Made by a program: the position numbers and the translations under genes. The notes beneath the pieces are model-generated. The model made no database searches, was not told the origin of the DNA, and worked only from the letters and a program-made list of their open reading frames with translations. Shown here piece after piece: positions 9,072-20,238 of a stretch of DNA of 64,000 nucleotides (positions are counted from its first letter, which is position 1; each line of letters begins with the position of its first letter). The stretch is taken from contig OV050030.1 in assembly GCA_920105625.2 (NCBI GenBank), positions 69,261,111 through 69,325,110 on the forward strand, written 5' to 3'. The stretch comes from Clusia tigrina (Eukaryota; Arthropoda; Insecta; Diptera; Clusiidae).

Positions 9072-11039
9072 GTGAAAGCATTAAGAAACAAGGTGTCCCA
9101 CCCTACAATAGCACCAACAGCTGAAGAAATGGAGGCATCATTGACATTGATTGTCAAGGGTACCCAAGGAAGAGCCTTTTACGATGACATTAAAAACTTA
9201 GAGCGTCACTCAACTGTCAATAACACTAGCGATATCAGTAATTTGTCACCGTTTATTGATGACCAAGGTATCCTACGAGTTGGAGGACGGCTAGAAGCAT
9301 CTAACTTGAGCTATGACGCAAAACATCCCATGTTGCTGCCATACAATGACCATATCTCCAGAATGATTCTCGTCATGATGCATGAGAACAATTTGCATTG
9401 TGGTGCACAAGGTTTGCTATCAGCGTCAAGGCAACGATTTTGGATAATAAAAGGAAAAATAATGGCCCGAAACGTTGTGCAAAATTGCGTGCGCTGCACC
9501 AGATCCAAGCCTAAGTTATTCACTCAAGTGATGGGAAATTTGCCAGCAACCAGAGTCACTCCAGCTCGCCCGTTTGTCCATAGTGGAGTGGATTATTGCG
9601 GACCATTTTGGGTGCACTATAAAATTCGTGGAAAGAAGCCACACAAGGCTTACATCGCAGTATTTTCCTGTTTCGCAACAAAGGCAGTTCACCTAGAGGT
9701 TGTAACCGAATTGACTACCGAAGCATTTATCGGAGCTCTGAAACGCTTCACGTCTCGCCGCGGATGGTGTGACACTATCTATTGTGACAACGCAACCAAT
9801 TTCGTCGGCGCAAGTAACAATCTGAAGGAGCTAAATGATGTCATCTTCTCAAACACCTCACGAGAAAATATCACGAGATGCAGCGACCGTGGAATAAACT
9901 TCAAATTTATTCCTCCTAGAGCTCCACATTTTGGAGGCTTATGGGAAGCAGCTGTTAAATCCGCCAAGCATTTGCTACTACGAAGTGTATCGACGGCATC
10001 ACTGACCTACGAAGAACTCGAAACCATCGTCGTAGAGATCGAGGGAATTTTGAATTCTCGACCGCTTACCCCAATGTCAACAGATCCAGATGACCTAACA
10101 GCGCTAACTCCGGGACACTTCTTGATAGGCGAACCGTTAACTTCACAGATAGATAGGAACATGTCAGAACCCAAGGTATCCCTACAAACTAGATGGAAAT
10201 TGGTGACACACCTTAAATACGAGTTCTGGAAACGTTGGTCACACGAGTACCTTCACCAACTTCAGCAACGACACAAATGGAAGGGTCCAACTAGCACCAT
10301 AGAGCCAAATACTATGGTAATCGTCAAAGAAGATAACTTACCAGTGCTCCAATGGCCTCTAGGGCGAATTGTTAAGGTGTACAAGGGTGACGATGGCTTA
10401 GTAAGAGTGTGCGACGTAAAAACACAAAGGGGCATATTTAAAAGAGCAATTCAAAGACTGGCACCATTATTCTCGACAGATCATGACGACATCGAAGTAG
10501 ATCCAGAAGAGCAACCAGTGCCAAAAAGGAGAAGAATAATACCAACAATCACTAATGGTTTGGCATTGCTAGTCACAATAATGATGTTACCAATAATATT
10601 GGGATCTCCAGTGCAAGTTAATCGTTTTGGTTCAAAACTTGGCATCCACTTCGAAAATATAGGATCAGTTGCTATTTCATCTACCGAATGGAACTTGCTC
10701 GTATACTACGATCTGAAACCATATTGGACAGAAGCATCAACGCTGTTCAACGGTACCAGCACCCTACGTCAACTTTGCCGAAAGATTAAACAAAACTACA
10801 CTTGTAGTCATCTAACTGACAGCTTCGATCGACTTGAAGGAGAATTGCGTGTAGATAATAATCTGATAAGAAGCAGTCGCAACAGGAGAGGGGCAGTAAA
10901 TCTCGTTGGAAACCTTGCACATACACTATTTGGCGTGTTAGATTCAGAGTATTCCAAAAAGATGTCAAGGACAATATTAAACGTCAAAGAAAACGTCCAA
11001 TCTGCTACATCTGCTGAAGAATCAAACATCCATAATTGA
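9072..11039 (+). CDS. BEL integrase, fused in frame to the start of an envelope-like region
   Basis: Continues the frame of the preceding ORF after one TAA. Shows an HHCC zinc region (H-x4-H in the MMHENNLH segment, then CVRC), the integrase DDE residues in HSGVDYCGPF, YCDNATNFVG and HFGGLWEAAV, and a following DUF5641-type C-terminal domain ending in basic PKRRRI near nucleotide 10,540. It would insert the cDNA into the host chromosome. From there the frame enters an envelope-like segment: a hydrophobic signal or anchor stretch (about 10,560-10,610), then a furin-type RNRR site at about 10,880 followed by a glycine/hydrophobic fusion-peptide-like run. No separate ATG for env is evident; such env products are usually made from spliced RNA. 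GTG at 9072 is only the first codon after the stop and is unlikely to be a true start. Confidence 0.9.
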   Translation: MKALRNKVSHPTIAPTAEEMEASLTLIVKGTQGRAFYDDIKNLERHSTVNNTSDISNLSPFIDDQGILRVGGRLEASNLSYDAKHPMLLPYNDHISRMILVMMHENNLHCGAQGLLSASRQRFWIIKGKIMARNVVQNCVRCTRSKPKLFTQVMGNLPATRVTPARPFVHSGVDYCGPFWVHYKIRGKKPHKAYIAVFSCFATKAVHLEVVTELTTEAFIGALKRFTSRRGWCDTIYCDNATNFVGASNNLKELNDVIFSNTSRENITRCSDRGINFKFIPPRAPHFGGLWEAAVKSAKHLLLRSVSTASLTYEELETIVVEIEGILNSRPLTPMSTDPDDLTALTPGHFLIGEPLTSQIDRNMSEPKVSLQTRWKLVTHLKYEFWKRWSHEYLHQLQQRHKWKGPTSTIEPNTMVIVKEDNLPVLQWPLGRIVKVYKGDDGLVRVCDVKTQRGIFKRAIQRLAPLFSTDHDDIEVDPEEQPVPKRRRIIPTITNGLALLVTIMMLPIILGSPVQVNRFGSKLGIHFENIGSVAISSTEWNLLVYYDLKPYWTEASTLFNGTSTLRQLCRKIKQNYTCSHLTDSFDRLEGELRVDNNLIRSSRNRRGAVNLVGNLAHTLFGVLDSEYSKKMSRTILNVKENVQSATSAEESNIHN

Positions 11040-12317
11040 TTCCACCGTCAACATCATAAAGCAAGATCAGATAGCGGTTAAGACAAAATTTGATGACTTT
11101 GACCAACAAGTGAATCAAATGTGGAATCAATTGCAGAAAGAAGACGAAGAGCTACAACAATCGAAATTGTTGGAACTATTCAACGCTCTGTCAATTCAAC
11201 TAACTCTAATCGCAACTAACTCTAATTACAACGTACTCAGTCAGCTATACTGGATGTTCTCACAGACACTCACCATGGTAAATTCAATCCGCTACTTTTA
11301 ACTCCCGAGCAGTTGCACACCGAAGTTGACAAAATTAAACTCCACCTGCCATCATCATTAGAACTACCTGCAAATCAAGAGGACTTAATACAACTGTATA
11401 GGATAATGAAGGTCAAGGGAGGACTCACTCAGGACCATGTTGTGTTTAAGATTACATTACCGTTGGTGGAACATGACCGATTTGAACTCTTTCTGCTCAT
11501 TTCGGTACCAAATTGGATCAACAACACTATGGTGGCAATTGATACATGCACCACCTTTCTGGCCACAAATGCTGCTCGCGATCAATACCTCCGAATTAGC
11601 TCCGACGACTTTGCATCATGTGAGCGAATCAATCAAATTGAATACGTATGTTCAAATGTGCCAATCCGGTACAGCTATGAGGCTGAGATGTGTTCCTGCG
11701 AAATCAATTTGTTTAACAACAACACTCAACCAAATTGTAAAATAAAACCTGTGGCCAATAACATTACGTGGCTACCATTGAAGAGAAAAAATCAATGGAT
11801 TTATGCAATTCCGTCGACTTCACGAGCCACTGCAGTCTGCGGCAAGGAAATCATCCCGTTGACACTGAAAGGCTCAGGACTACTGACACTTCAGCCAGAA
11901 TGTGTGCTGAAACACAATGCAATCTCAATACAAGGGCAAGAATCCGTGTCCAGTGCGTTAACAGCATCACGCACAAGCCAAGGAAAAATTACAGAATTAT
12001 CTAATAGTGAACAAATAACCCCACTATTGCAAAAAATCAACGCGATCACTTACACAACACAACTGAAGAATCTCACAGAATTACACAATGCTCTGGCCAA
12101 GGAAAAACTGATGACACTGCACAAAATTCAACCACCAGACTATTACCACCATGCGGTCAGTTATACCGCACTGTTCCTGTCCGTGATACTTTTAATTACT
12201 GGGCTCATATGGAAAATACGAAGTCAACGTGGCGTCAATGTACCAGAAATCATCACGTCAACAGATACGGTGCCTCAGCCTCGCCCTCGCCACCAACCAA
12301 TAGAGAATCTTATATAG
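11040..12317 (+). pseudogene. Envelope-like glycoprotein, downstream part, frameshifted
   Basis: The remainder of the fusion-type (baculovirus F/errantivirus-like) envelope segment lies in two frames: about 11,050-11,301, then 11,313-12,317 after another shift. The last piece (334 codons) has several cysteines, N-glycosylation-type NNT/NIT sites, one membrane segment (LFLSVILLITGLIWKI, near residues 290-306) and a short basic cytoplasmic tail. Proteins of this class mediate membrane fusion. With two frame breaks, no complete envelope protein can be made from this copy. Confidence 0.75.
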
Positions 12318-12338
12318 GTTGAGCTGTGCTCAACGCGC

Positions 12339-12346
12339 GGGAGAAA
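12339..12346 (+). promoter_or_regulatory. Polypurine tract of the BEL element
   Basis: GGGAGAAA immediately precedes the 3' LTR, the expected place for plus-strand DNA priming. Confidence 0.6.
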
Positions 12347-12956
12347 TGTTAATTGCATTAACAGTTGATGTGTAAACCTCATTGGGAGGTATGTAACATT
12401 CACACTTTTAATGCATAACATCTTCTTTTGCATACAATTAGGCTTGTGTTAAGCAAACCTTGCCAGCTTAACGATGGAATTTGCATTGTTGACAAAAACT
12501 CCAATATATACTACATTAGCGAAGGCATTGCACTGGATGAAACATGATATCAAGTGCAATACGCTGAGAAACTCAATTCAAGGCCAGCTTGCAAATTTGT
12601 CAATAATGCACATTTCATGGTTATGCTGTCAATACCTAATATGTATAGCCAAATTATATGTAATATATGTATATAGAAAATGAATAAATACCCACGATTG
12701 GCACATCCAAAAGTCAGTCAATCAGTAAGAGTTAACTGTGGTCTTTTCATTTTAACTTAACATTGATTGATTCTCCTTCTCCGACACCAAGGTTTATGTG
12801 CCTGTTGTCAAACCCACCATCAACTCGGTACAAGCACCGCTGTTGACATTAGGTCCTTTTTCAACGATACCAAGGTTTACGTGCCTGGTATCAACTTTAT
12901 AATCAACTCGGTACAAGAACCGTTGTTGAAATTCAGCTGTTAAATTTAGTTTAACA
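12347..12956 (+). repeat. 3' LTR of the BEL element (610 bp)
   Basis: Direct copy of 3985-4603, TGTTAATTGC to TTAACA, followed by target duplication AGCGT. About 0.7 percent substitution from the 5' LTR by hand count. Confidence 0.95.
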
Positions 12957-13130
12957 AGCGTATTGTATTCACTTAAATTTGGTGTATAAATTGTTTTCCC
13001 TAGCCTGCTCCTCTTTGATACAGCTATCATATTCAGAAACATCAAAGTAAAAAATTAAAAAAATGTTCATCATATGGATTGACAGCAATAGAATACAAAC
13101 GAACAATATTTAAATGGATTTTAATTTTGA

Positions 13131-13911
13131 ATGAAAAAAAACTGTCATTCGAAATATGACGCTTATTGGCGGAAGTGCTTTAACAGATACGAAGTCGTCT
13201 CAGTCTTTCTCAGAACAATTTATGACAATAAATGTGAAATCTCCAAATTTTCAGCCAAAAGAAAATACATTGCAGTGTGGTATAAGTCCATTACATGCAT
13301 GGGTCAGATGTCTACCTCTATTACAGAATGGCTTGAATAAAATGGCAATTAAGAAAACAAGAAACATCTTAAAAGAAAAAAATAGAGGTATCCCAATAAT
13401 TTTAAGGAGTAAATGGGACTGCACGTAGACAAAATTAAAGGAAATGGATTTGGAACAACAAACGACTGAAATGCGGCAAGAGCTTTCTTTACCACAGAGT
13501 TTGCTATCAGTTATTACAAGTATTGATATAAACTTTTTGAAGAATCTAAAATCTATTTTAATTTCTATTTCGTGTGCGTTCGAAGAATAGTTCAAAACAT
13601 CTGCCGAAATGTTCAAAAGAAAGTATGACTGGTATCCTATGTCAGCTACACTGCATAGTATTGATTCAATCATTGAAAATTATAAAGTCATCTATACTTC
13701 CATTTCGCTGCTAATACGAAAACGCATCAGAGTCTCAGAAAAATTCTTTAAAAGAGGTCGATTTGCAAATGCAACAAAAAATAAAGAGCAAATAAGAGCA
13801 ATGGATTCATCAGATTCTTTGCTATCTATCCTTGAAATAATTCGCAAGAACAAAAATATTGCCACTAGAAGTAACAGGGTTTCTAAAATCCCCAGATTTC
13901 CCACATTTTAA
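13131..13911 (+). pseudogene. Decayed ORF of an uncharacterised insect protein family (possibly TE-derived)
   Basis: Two frame-broken blocks. The first (13156-13428) contains ISPLHAWVRC followed by a basic helical segment. A stop follows, then a stretch in which GTTND-like sequence is only faint. The second (13609-13911) contains KYDWYPMSATLHSI and then a charged stretch ending before a weak DSSDSLLSI. In this order they resemble a protein I recall as recurrent and uncharacterised in insects and other invertebrates (SPLHAW, then YPWYYMP..HK, then SSDP). I cannot name its function. The copy has stops and is non-functional. The assignment rests on memory of motifs only. Confidence 0.35.
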
Positions 13912-15464
13912 CAAATTATCATCAACATCTATGCACGCATTAAATTAAGCAAACTACAATTCTGACGATGAAATGACGTCTTGCTTCTCTCTTGAATAAG
14001 AAGAGAATGAAATGATGGAATAACTTTGTGTGTGGTAATATATAATATTATGATATAATATGAACTGTGCTTATCAAATAGTTTCAATTTTATTAAAAGT
14101 TTCGGACAATTTTTTATAAATTGAATTTTAATTTACTACACAATTAAAATGTTGGGTTTTTTTGCATCAGATTTTATAATAATCGCGCGGGAAAGATATG
14201 TGTGACGGACTAGGAGTACAGAAGAGATGCTACAGAGTGAGTGCGATATTGCTCTTTCTTGAAAGAATGTCGGATTGCGAGGTGGGCTTATTTTTTAGAG
14301 TGAAGGAGAGAAAGGAGATAGTGCAAAACACGACGCCGAGAAGTGTAGTTGAAGAGAATAAAAGGAAAAATTTAAAAATACAATAAAATAAAATGAAACA
14401 AATAAAGAGGTAAAACAGTAATAAATAAATATATAAATAAAGTTTTAAGCATAGAATTTATTTTTTACTCTTTGTTTTTCTGCCAAACTGAGATAAGTAC
14501 TCAATAAGGAAAAAGTGTGTTATGCGGTGTTGTTTATTCTGCTAAAATATTGTGATATTTCAAGATTCATAGACATTTAATGAAGTTCAAAATATCAAAT
14601 ATTATTTGTAAATCTTTACATTAAGTTTGTTAATTAATTTTAGGGGAGGTGGACGAATTTTGCAAATGTTTGAACCAAAACCTAGTAAAATTATCAGAAG
14701 CATGTAGCAAAGTTTAAGTACGTATTTGCATTGGTTGATTTTTGGCAGCAGAAAGTGGTCATTTTATCCATAGTGCCCCGCCAAACAATATCGAATTAAC
14801 AAATGAACATCTTTACAAAGTATGGAAATGAATTGTTTTCATAATACAACCTAAAATAACAATAGAACAAATGAAAAAAAAAATCAAGTGATAAAAAATG
14901 ATTAAGAAGTAATTCAATTACATCGAATATTTCTTAAGTGCACAGCTGATAGTTTACACTATTGTTTATTAAATCTAAATAATCAAACAAAAATATTAGT
15001 TTTACTTAGGACAATCCAACGATTCGATAAATATATTATTTTAACCTCCAAACTCTTCTCAATGTAATCTACTACCTCAAGGATAAATACTATTTTGCAT
15101 TATAATTTCTTTAATTTTGGTATGACTGTAGATTACGAAATAATGCTTGAAACTTTAAGGGCTTGTTAATGCAGTCGTTTTGATTTTTCTGCAGTTTTTT
15201 TCTTTGGCATTTTCCATCAATTTCCGAACTGTAGTCTGATGTAACAGAATGACCCAATTTTGAAAATCAATATTCTTTACAATTAATATTAGGAAAAAAC
15301 GAGTAAAGAAGCCTAAAATCCGGGTAGACCGACTTCGAAATGCCCTTTACCTTTCCTTGTGCGTGCGAGTTAAACAATGGGTATGTTTTCTTCATAAATG
15401 ATCATTAGGCGAATATTTACGGTAATTTTCAGTCAGGTACCTTGAATTGATTATATTAGTGGGA
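13912..15464. other. AT-rich DNA without recognisable genes
   Basis: No ORF with protein-like composition; the 62-codon frame at 14198-14386 shows no recognisable domain. No inverted repeat or LTR pair found by eye. Confidence 0.5.
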
Positions 15465-16390
15465 GTCGTGGCTTTTTTCAGATCGACCCCATTTCTTGCA
15501 TATGGCTTTGTAGAATCAATACATGTACTAATGTAAAATATCGTCCACAAATATTGTATGTATTGGTCGTAAGTTATAATAATATGTCAATAGTGGACGT
15601 GGCTCTGAACATAAACCGCCCATTTTTTGTGTGATGTTTAATTTTAGAACCCGCAACTTTCCTGTGAAATTTCGTTGATGAATCTTCTATAGAAACCTAG
15701 TAATGATTTTAGTTTAATTGTGGGCGTGGCAGAAGTAATCATCTGCCCATATTAAGAATTCATGCTAGTATAGACCCAGTGTATACACCTATCAATTTGT
15801 ATTCATACGAGTATATAATCTCTTGAAGCATTGATAGGGTAATTTTTTCAAGTGGGGTCCCCAAAGTTCATTATATGGGAGACCCCGAATCTTGTATGTG
15901 GCTTTGTAGGGTCTATATAGGTAGTAATGTAAAATTTCGTTCAAAAAATTTGTATAGGTCGTAAGTTATAAATATATGTCTATAGTGTCCGTGGCTGTAA
16001 AAATAACACACCCATTTTTTGTGTGGTGTTTAATGCTAGTTCCTACAACCTTCCTGTGGAATTTCATTGATAAATCTTTAACAGGAACCTAGTAATGATT
16101 TTAGGTTAATTGTAGGCGTGGCAGTGGTTTTATGATCTCCACATTCTACACACACACTATTATCGACCCCATGTATATTACTGCAAATTTTTATTCCAAT
16201 GGCATCAATACGAGAAGAGGAAGACTAATTTTAATTTTAGACCCGAAAGTTCCTTAATTCAAAAGTGGGCATGTCTTTTCCCTGATCGACCCTATTTGCT
16301 GCAGATAGCTTTATAATTTCCACATGTTCCTTCCCGTAAAATTCCGTCCATAACTCTCGACCAGATCTTAAGTTATGAAAATTTGGCGTA
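15465..16390. repeat. Degenerate tandem repeats, unit about 390 bp
   Basis: Two long copies and a partial third follow each other. Shared landmarks are CGACCCCAT/GACCCCGA then TTGYATRTGGCTTTGTAG, then AATGTAAAATWTCGTYC, GGTCGTAAGTTATAA, CCCATTTTTTGTGTG, and CCTAGTAATGATTTTAG followed by a GGCGTGGCAG-like end. They occur at about 15,485-15,730 and again at about 15,880-16,120. A shorter copy is at about 16,265-16,390. No coding content; probably a decayed satellite-like or TE-derived array. Confidence 0.7.
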
Positions 16391-16938
16391 TTCGTTTGCT
16401 CCCCCGTTCTTACAAGATTTAACAGTATAATAGACGAACTGAGCGGAGAACTGAGGATACGGAGACGCCGTTTTCAGAACATTCAGCTGAACCACTTTCA
16501 TGTTAATGAGTTAAAAATTATTAGCAAATGTGTAAACTGTTTCCAATTTTGGAGATGGAGACCCGTTTTACTAGTCGCCAAGAAGGATTGACGAGGATTG
16601 GGTACATTCCATCAAAACCATGCGACTTCTAATCATCGAAAGCAAATATGACGAAGAGCCAGTCGGAAGAATACTAGTTCTTTGCCAAGGGACCCAAGGA
16701 GACATGGGATATGTGATTCGAGAACGAATATTTCAATTTCCTTCCTATTTACATAACAAAATCCCTAAGGACTCTTTGAATCATCTGTTGCTGTTCAAAA
16801 AATTTGCTGGTATCTGTAATTCCGTACTTCCACAAAAGGTCTTCAACTTGGTCCTGAATTTCAAAACTCCATTGAAAAAGCAACATTGTAGAATGTTCCT
16901 GGAAAGATTTCTGCCTCATTTTCTAGCTCTACTCAACA
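16391..16938. other. Intergenic stretch, no assigned gene
   Basis: A 108-codon plus-strand frame at 16620-16946 has no domain I recognise. It may be part of the decayed LINE that follows. Confidence 0.4.
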
Positions 16939-17121
16939 ATGGTTGAGCCGAATCTTTACTTCCGTTTTCCTGGTCATTGCAGTCTCTTTCAGAAAGAAGT
17001 CATGGTTTTATTTCATGCGTCTGAGCGTCTAGCTGTTCCCTCAACAGAAATGCGAGGAATTCACAGATCCACCTTTTCTCCATGCTTGGACATAGGAATC
17101 TTTTGGTGGCGGATCTGGTGA
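16939..17121 (+). pseudogene. LINE RNase H fragment
   Basis: The frame reads YFRFPGHCSLFQKEVMVLFH, matching the RNase H segment of I/R1/LOA-type LINEs (compare LPDHCSVFQAEVMAIYHAA in LINE E of this window). Only about 30 residues are recognisable. Orientation is plus, opposite to LINE A beside it. Confidence 0.55.
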
Positions 17122-17930
17122 ATTGGCAAGATCGGACACTTCACTTAATGCAATATCCCCTTCTTAACCAGTGGTGTACCCAAGCAAGATGATCTTGATT
17201 AAAGGAGCTTACCTGTGATGTGACCAGATAGACTTGGCCTACCATAGACAAGAGGCGACCTGCTGCGGTACTGAATCTCCGCAGAAACTCCATCGGAGTT
17301 GTCATTCAATGACAATGGCATGGTTGTGGCTATAAAAAAAAGAAAGAGCCCATTTTCCCTCTCATATGTCGATACATAGAAGAAGACGTAAATACCTCGA
17401 CTCTTACTCAGTAGTCTGATCGAATTATCATTCATAATCATTTTAAATTTAGCCAGGTTCATATCGGAATTACACTCGGAATCCCCACGCATTTTCTTAT
17501 GGTATCACAATGAGCTTTTCAATGCTTCAGTGAGAAGAAGGCTGTTTTCTAACCTAACTAAACACAACATATAACCTCGAATTCCAAATCAGTCCCTTTT
17601 TCTATTATTGTTTTATACAGTAATGACTTAGGATTTTTCACAAACAGAACTTATACTATATTTAGACCCTGGTCTCCATTCAGAGTTTGTTTCATATTCG
17701 ACCAAGAAACGGGGCCTATCAATATTTTTCCAATGGAAAATGAAAACTCAAGGACAAATGAAACTCCTACAAATCATAGTTCAGAGGAAATTTGATATAG
17801 CAGTGAACCGACAATCTTCCCTCATCCGACAATCCAGTGGATGACTATGTCTATCACTTCTTGTCTCCTGGTTAAAACAAAAGTGGGTTTATTGCCTACA
17901 TTCGGACTAACTCGATGGATATAATGAAAT
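17122..17930. other. Intergenic/TE debris
   Basis: Contains a 97-codon minus-strand frame (17199-17492) without recognisable domain. No firm feature. Confidence 0.4.
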
Positions 17931-18472
17931 CAAATTGCTACTACCCCATAAAGTATGGCCCGGTACCCCATAGATATGTAGCCGTGTATTCGCGGCTAGC
18001 ATTTCTATGGCATCCCTCTTCTTTACAACATTTTTAAACAAAATATGGCAATACCTCAGCCTTTATTGCTGCCTTGCTATCTACGTAGAGGTTTACATTG
18101 GAGTTTCTTTCTACTTTAGTGTAAGCCAGGTCCGCGGCTTTCCCCACAGCAAAAACTTCCGCTTGGAAAATATTGCAGTGATCATGCAGCTTGAACCCTT
18201 GCTCTACGCAGTAGATTTCAGCTCCTACTCCATTCGTAATTTTCAGCCGTCTATGTAGATGTTAAAGGTCCCTTGGCAAGGTTCGAATATAGTCTGGAAC
18301 CTTCTCTCCCAATTAAGTCGCGGTGCCATGTAGTCAGTATTAGCTACGCTTCTCCAACCTATTGAGCTATGTCCGAAGGTTCTGAGACAAAATTCGCCTG
18401 TTGCGGCCAACCTCCCTGCAGATTACGCCGCTACGATTTGCGAAGCCACATCGATTAGCGGCAGGTCGAATA

Positions 18473-18655
18473 TTATTTCCAGAGCAGTCTTGGAGTAGTC
18501 TTTAGCGATGCTGTTATGTACAGCGCAGCGAGACGATACAGCGTCTCCATTGGCTTACGGTATTTTGATTTTCTCACTGTGAAGAGAGAGTTGGTTTTAC
18601 CTTCTTTGGATATAAACACAACTCTAGCCTCTCTCCAGAAGACAGGCGTAGTCAA
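18473..18655 (-). pseudogene. Chimeric LINE RT fragment
   Basis: Starts with the RT fingers motif FWREARVVFISKEGKTN, then switches to the thumb motif LAALYITASLKTTP. In an intact RT these are several hundred residues apart (in LINE E, RTARVVFIPK at about 484 and IALLITGALRSTPTKALF at about 820). A duplicated piece was therefore placed inside the thumb region. Confidence 0.65.
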
Positions 18656-18673
18656 ACCTTATACACCCTATAG

Positions 18674-18725
<52 letters not shown>

Positions 18726-18730
18726 TGTTA
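18587..18730. repeat. Duplicated RT segment plus (TA)n, copy 1
   Basis: About 95 bp ending CACCCTATAGAATAATATA, then a (TA)n tract of about 42 bp (about 18,680-18,722) and TAAATTGTTA. It recurs almost exactly at 19279-19450. Confidence 0.85.
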
Positions 18731-19278
18731 CTCCAGAGTATCGTAAAGCAAGATTGGTCTGCATATTTCTGTATCAAACCAGTGGATTAGTGTAGGAGTC
18801 AGACCTCAAGTAACGCCCACCTTTTTACATGCATATAGTGCATTACTAGCTTTGTTAGTCCTTTCTTCAACATTGCACATCAGTTTGCTGTCCAAAACCA
18901 ATCCAAGGTACTTTGTGTGGTCTTTGAGAATCAGTTCAGTTATACTTCTTTGTATAGAGTATCTGTCTGTTTTGTCAGCGGTTACCTCAGGTTTGCTTGA
19001 GTTGCCCACTGATGTAGCACTGTAAGCGAATTGATCACTGTAGTCATTACTGAAGCCATCTAGGTACCTTGCCGTTACTACTATAGCAAAGTTGTCTGCA
19101 TATGAAATTGGCTTTCTGCAACCCAATAGGCTTTTTATCCACAGACAGATAGAGGGTTCTACATTGAATGATTCCAGGATCGTAAAAATAACATATTTTC
19201 ACTCGTTGTTGAATGCTCCGCTAACATCTAAAAATACTCCTAGGGCATATTTCTTATACTCCAAGGCTAGGCAGGGAG

Positions 19279-19363
19279 AGTTAGTTTTACCTTCTTTGGA
19301 TATAAACACAACTCTAGCCTCTCTCCAGAAGACAGGCGTAGTCAAACCTTATACACCCTATAG

Positions 19364-19449
<86 letters not shown>

Positions 19450-19450
19450 T
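19279..19450. repeat. Duplicated RT segment plus (TA)n, copy 2
   Basis: Same segment as 18587-18730 with one base change near its start (TTGGTT/TTAGTT). The (TA)n tract is longer, about 78 bp (about 19,369-19,446), and again ends in AAATTGTTA. Confidence 0.85.
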
Positions 19451-19920
19451 GTTACGAAATTGCCCTACTGTCTTGACATATATACACACAGGGTGGTAAA
19501 AGTATCCAATCACGATCTCACTTTATGATTCAATATATAAATATCGATATTAGCCATGGTAACACTATATCAGTACCCTTTTGGAACATGGCTGGAAAAA
19601 TTCTATCTATTCCCACAGACTTAAATGGGCGAAAGGAAATTATTGCCCTTTCTACTTTGTTGGAATAGATAGTATAGGGTTGTTGTTACCTATACTGTTT
19701 CTTGTAGGTTCGAGAACTACAATGTAATTAGGTACATGACAATATCTTCCAACAATCCCTTACAGCTGTCAGTCCAACCTCTGTAATTTTAAGTATGAAC
19801 TTTGTCTGATCCTTAGATAACAGTCTCCTGAGCATAGGCAACTCGCCAGTTTTTTCAATATTGTCACAAACATTTTTCCACAACTTTCTCTTCCCCCTGC
19901 GCACTTCTTTTTTGTATGGT
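19451..19920. other. Unassigned TE debris
   Basis: Probably decayed LINE A sequence between the RT fragment and the endonuclease-RT linker, but no confident motif. Confidence 0.35.
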
Positions 19921-20217
19921 TTAACAGCACCAACAGTATTCGGTATCAGTTACTTTGGATGACTTCAAAAATACCCGTACCATTTGCCTAAGCGCTCCAA
20001 GCTCCTTGTTCCACCAAGGAGGCTTCGATCCTCGGTTTGTGCCTAATGGCGGGCACACTACGCAATCTCCTCTATTAAGGGCAGTTGTGAGCGACTTCAC
20101 TCGGGATATACATATTGTTGACATCATATTTCCTGAGCCTATCCGTGGTGCCTGAACTAGAGCTACGATTTCATCTTCTCTTCTTTCAGGTGGGACTCGG
20201 TACCAAGTCGGTGGCAT
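19921..20217 (-). pseudogene. LINE endonuclease-RT linker fragment
   Basis: Contains SKPPWWNKELGALRQ, the linker motif between the AP-endonuclease and RT domains of I/R1/LOA LINEs (compare KPPWWNSEIASLRK in LINE E). Likely the 5' side of LINE A. Isolated, with frame breaks on both sides. Confidence 0.65.
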
Positions 20218-20238
20218 ATTCTGACCGCCATTTCGATT

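Larger units (their letters stand above)
3985..12956 (+). mobile_element. BEL/Pao LTR retrotransposon with envelope-like region (complete, 8,972 bp)
   Basis: Bounded by two direct LTRs beginning TG and ending CA, and flanked on both sides by the same 5-bp target duplication AGCGT (3980-3984 and 12957-12961). Internal order: primer-binding site, repeat-bearing leader, Gag-protease-RT-RNase H ORF, integrase ORF, then a fusion-type envelope-like segment and a purine-rich tract before the 3' LTR. By hand alignment the LTRs differ by four substitutions plus an 8-bp and a 1-bp indel over about 610 bp, so insertion is fairly recent. The layout resembles env-bearing BEL elements such as roo. An in-frame TAA in pol and two frameshifts in env break this copy. 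Confidence 0.95.
17931..19250 (-). mobile_element. LINE A: decayed RT/RNase H part of an I/R1/LOA-type LINE
   Basis: Nucleotide similarity by eye to LINE C runs in the same order. RNase H region at 17940-18240 parallels 33820-34060 (for example TTCCGCTTGGAAAATATT versus TTCCGCTTGAAAGATACT). The thumb region is at 18400-18550, and the RT palm-to-thumb segment is at 18745-19126. The palm motif reads YADN instead of YADD, so the catalytic second aspartate is lost. A foreign duplicated segment (18587-18730) breaks the coding order. Non-functional. Confidence 0.7.

Noticed and set aside
18516..18746. ORF ending in alternating Ile-Tyr residues
   Set aside because: Translation of a (TA)n microsatellite; the same applies to frames at 19092-19499, 61846-62121 and 61856-62068.
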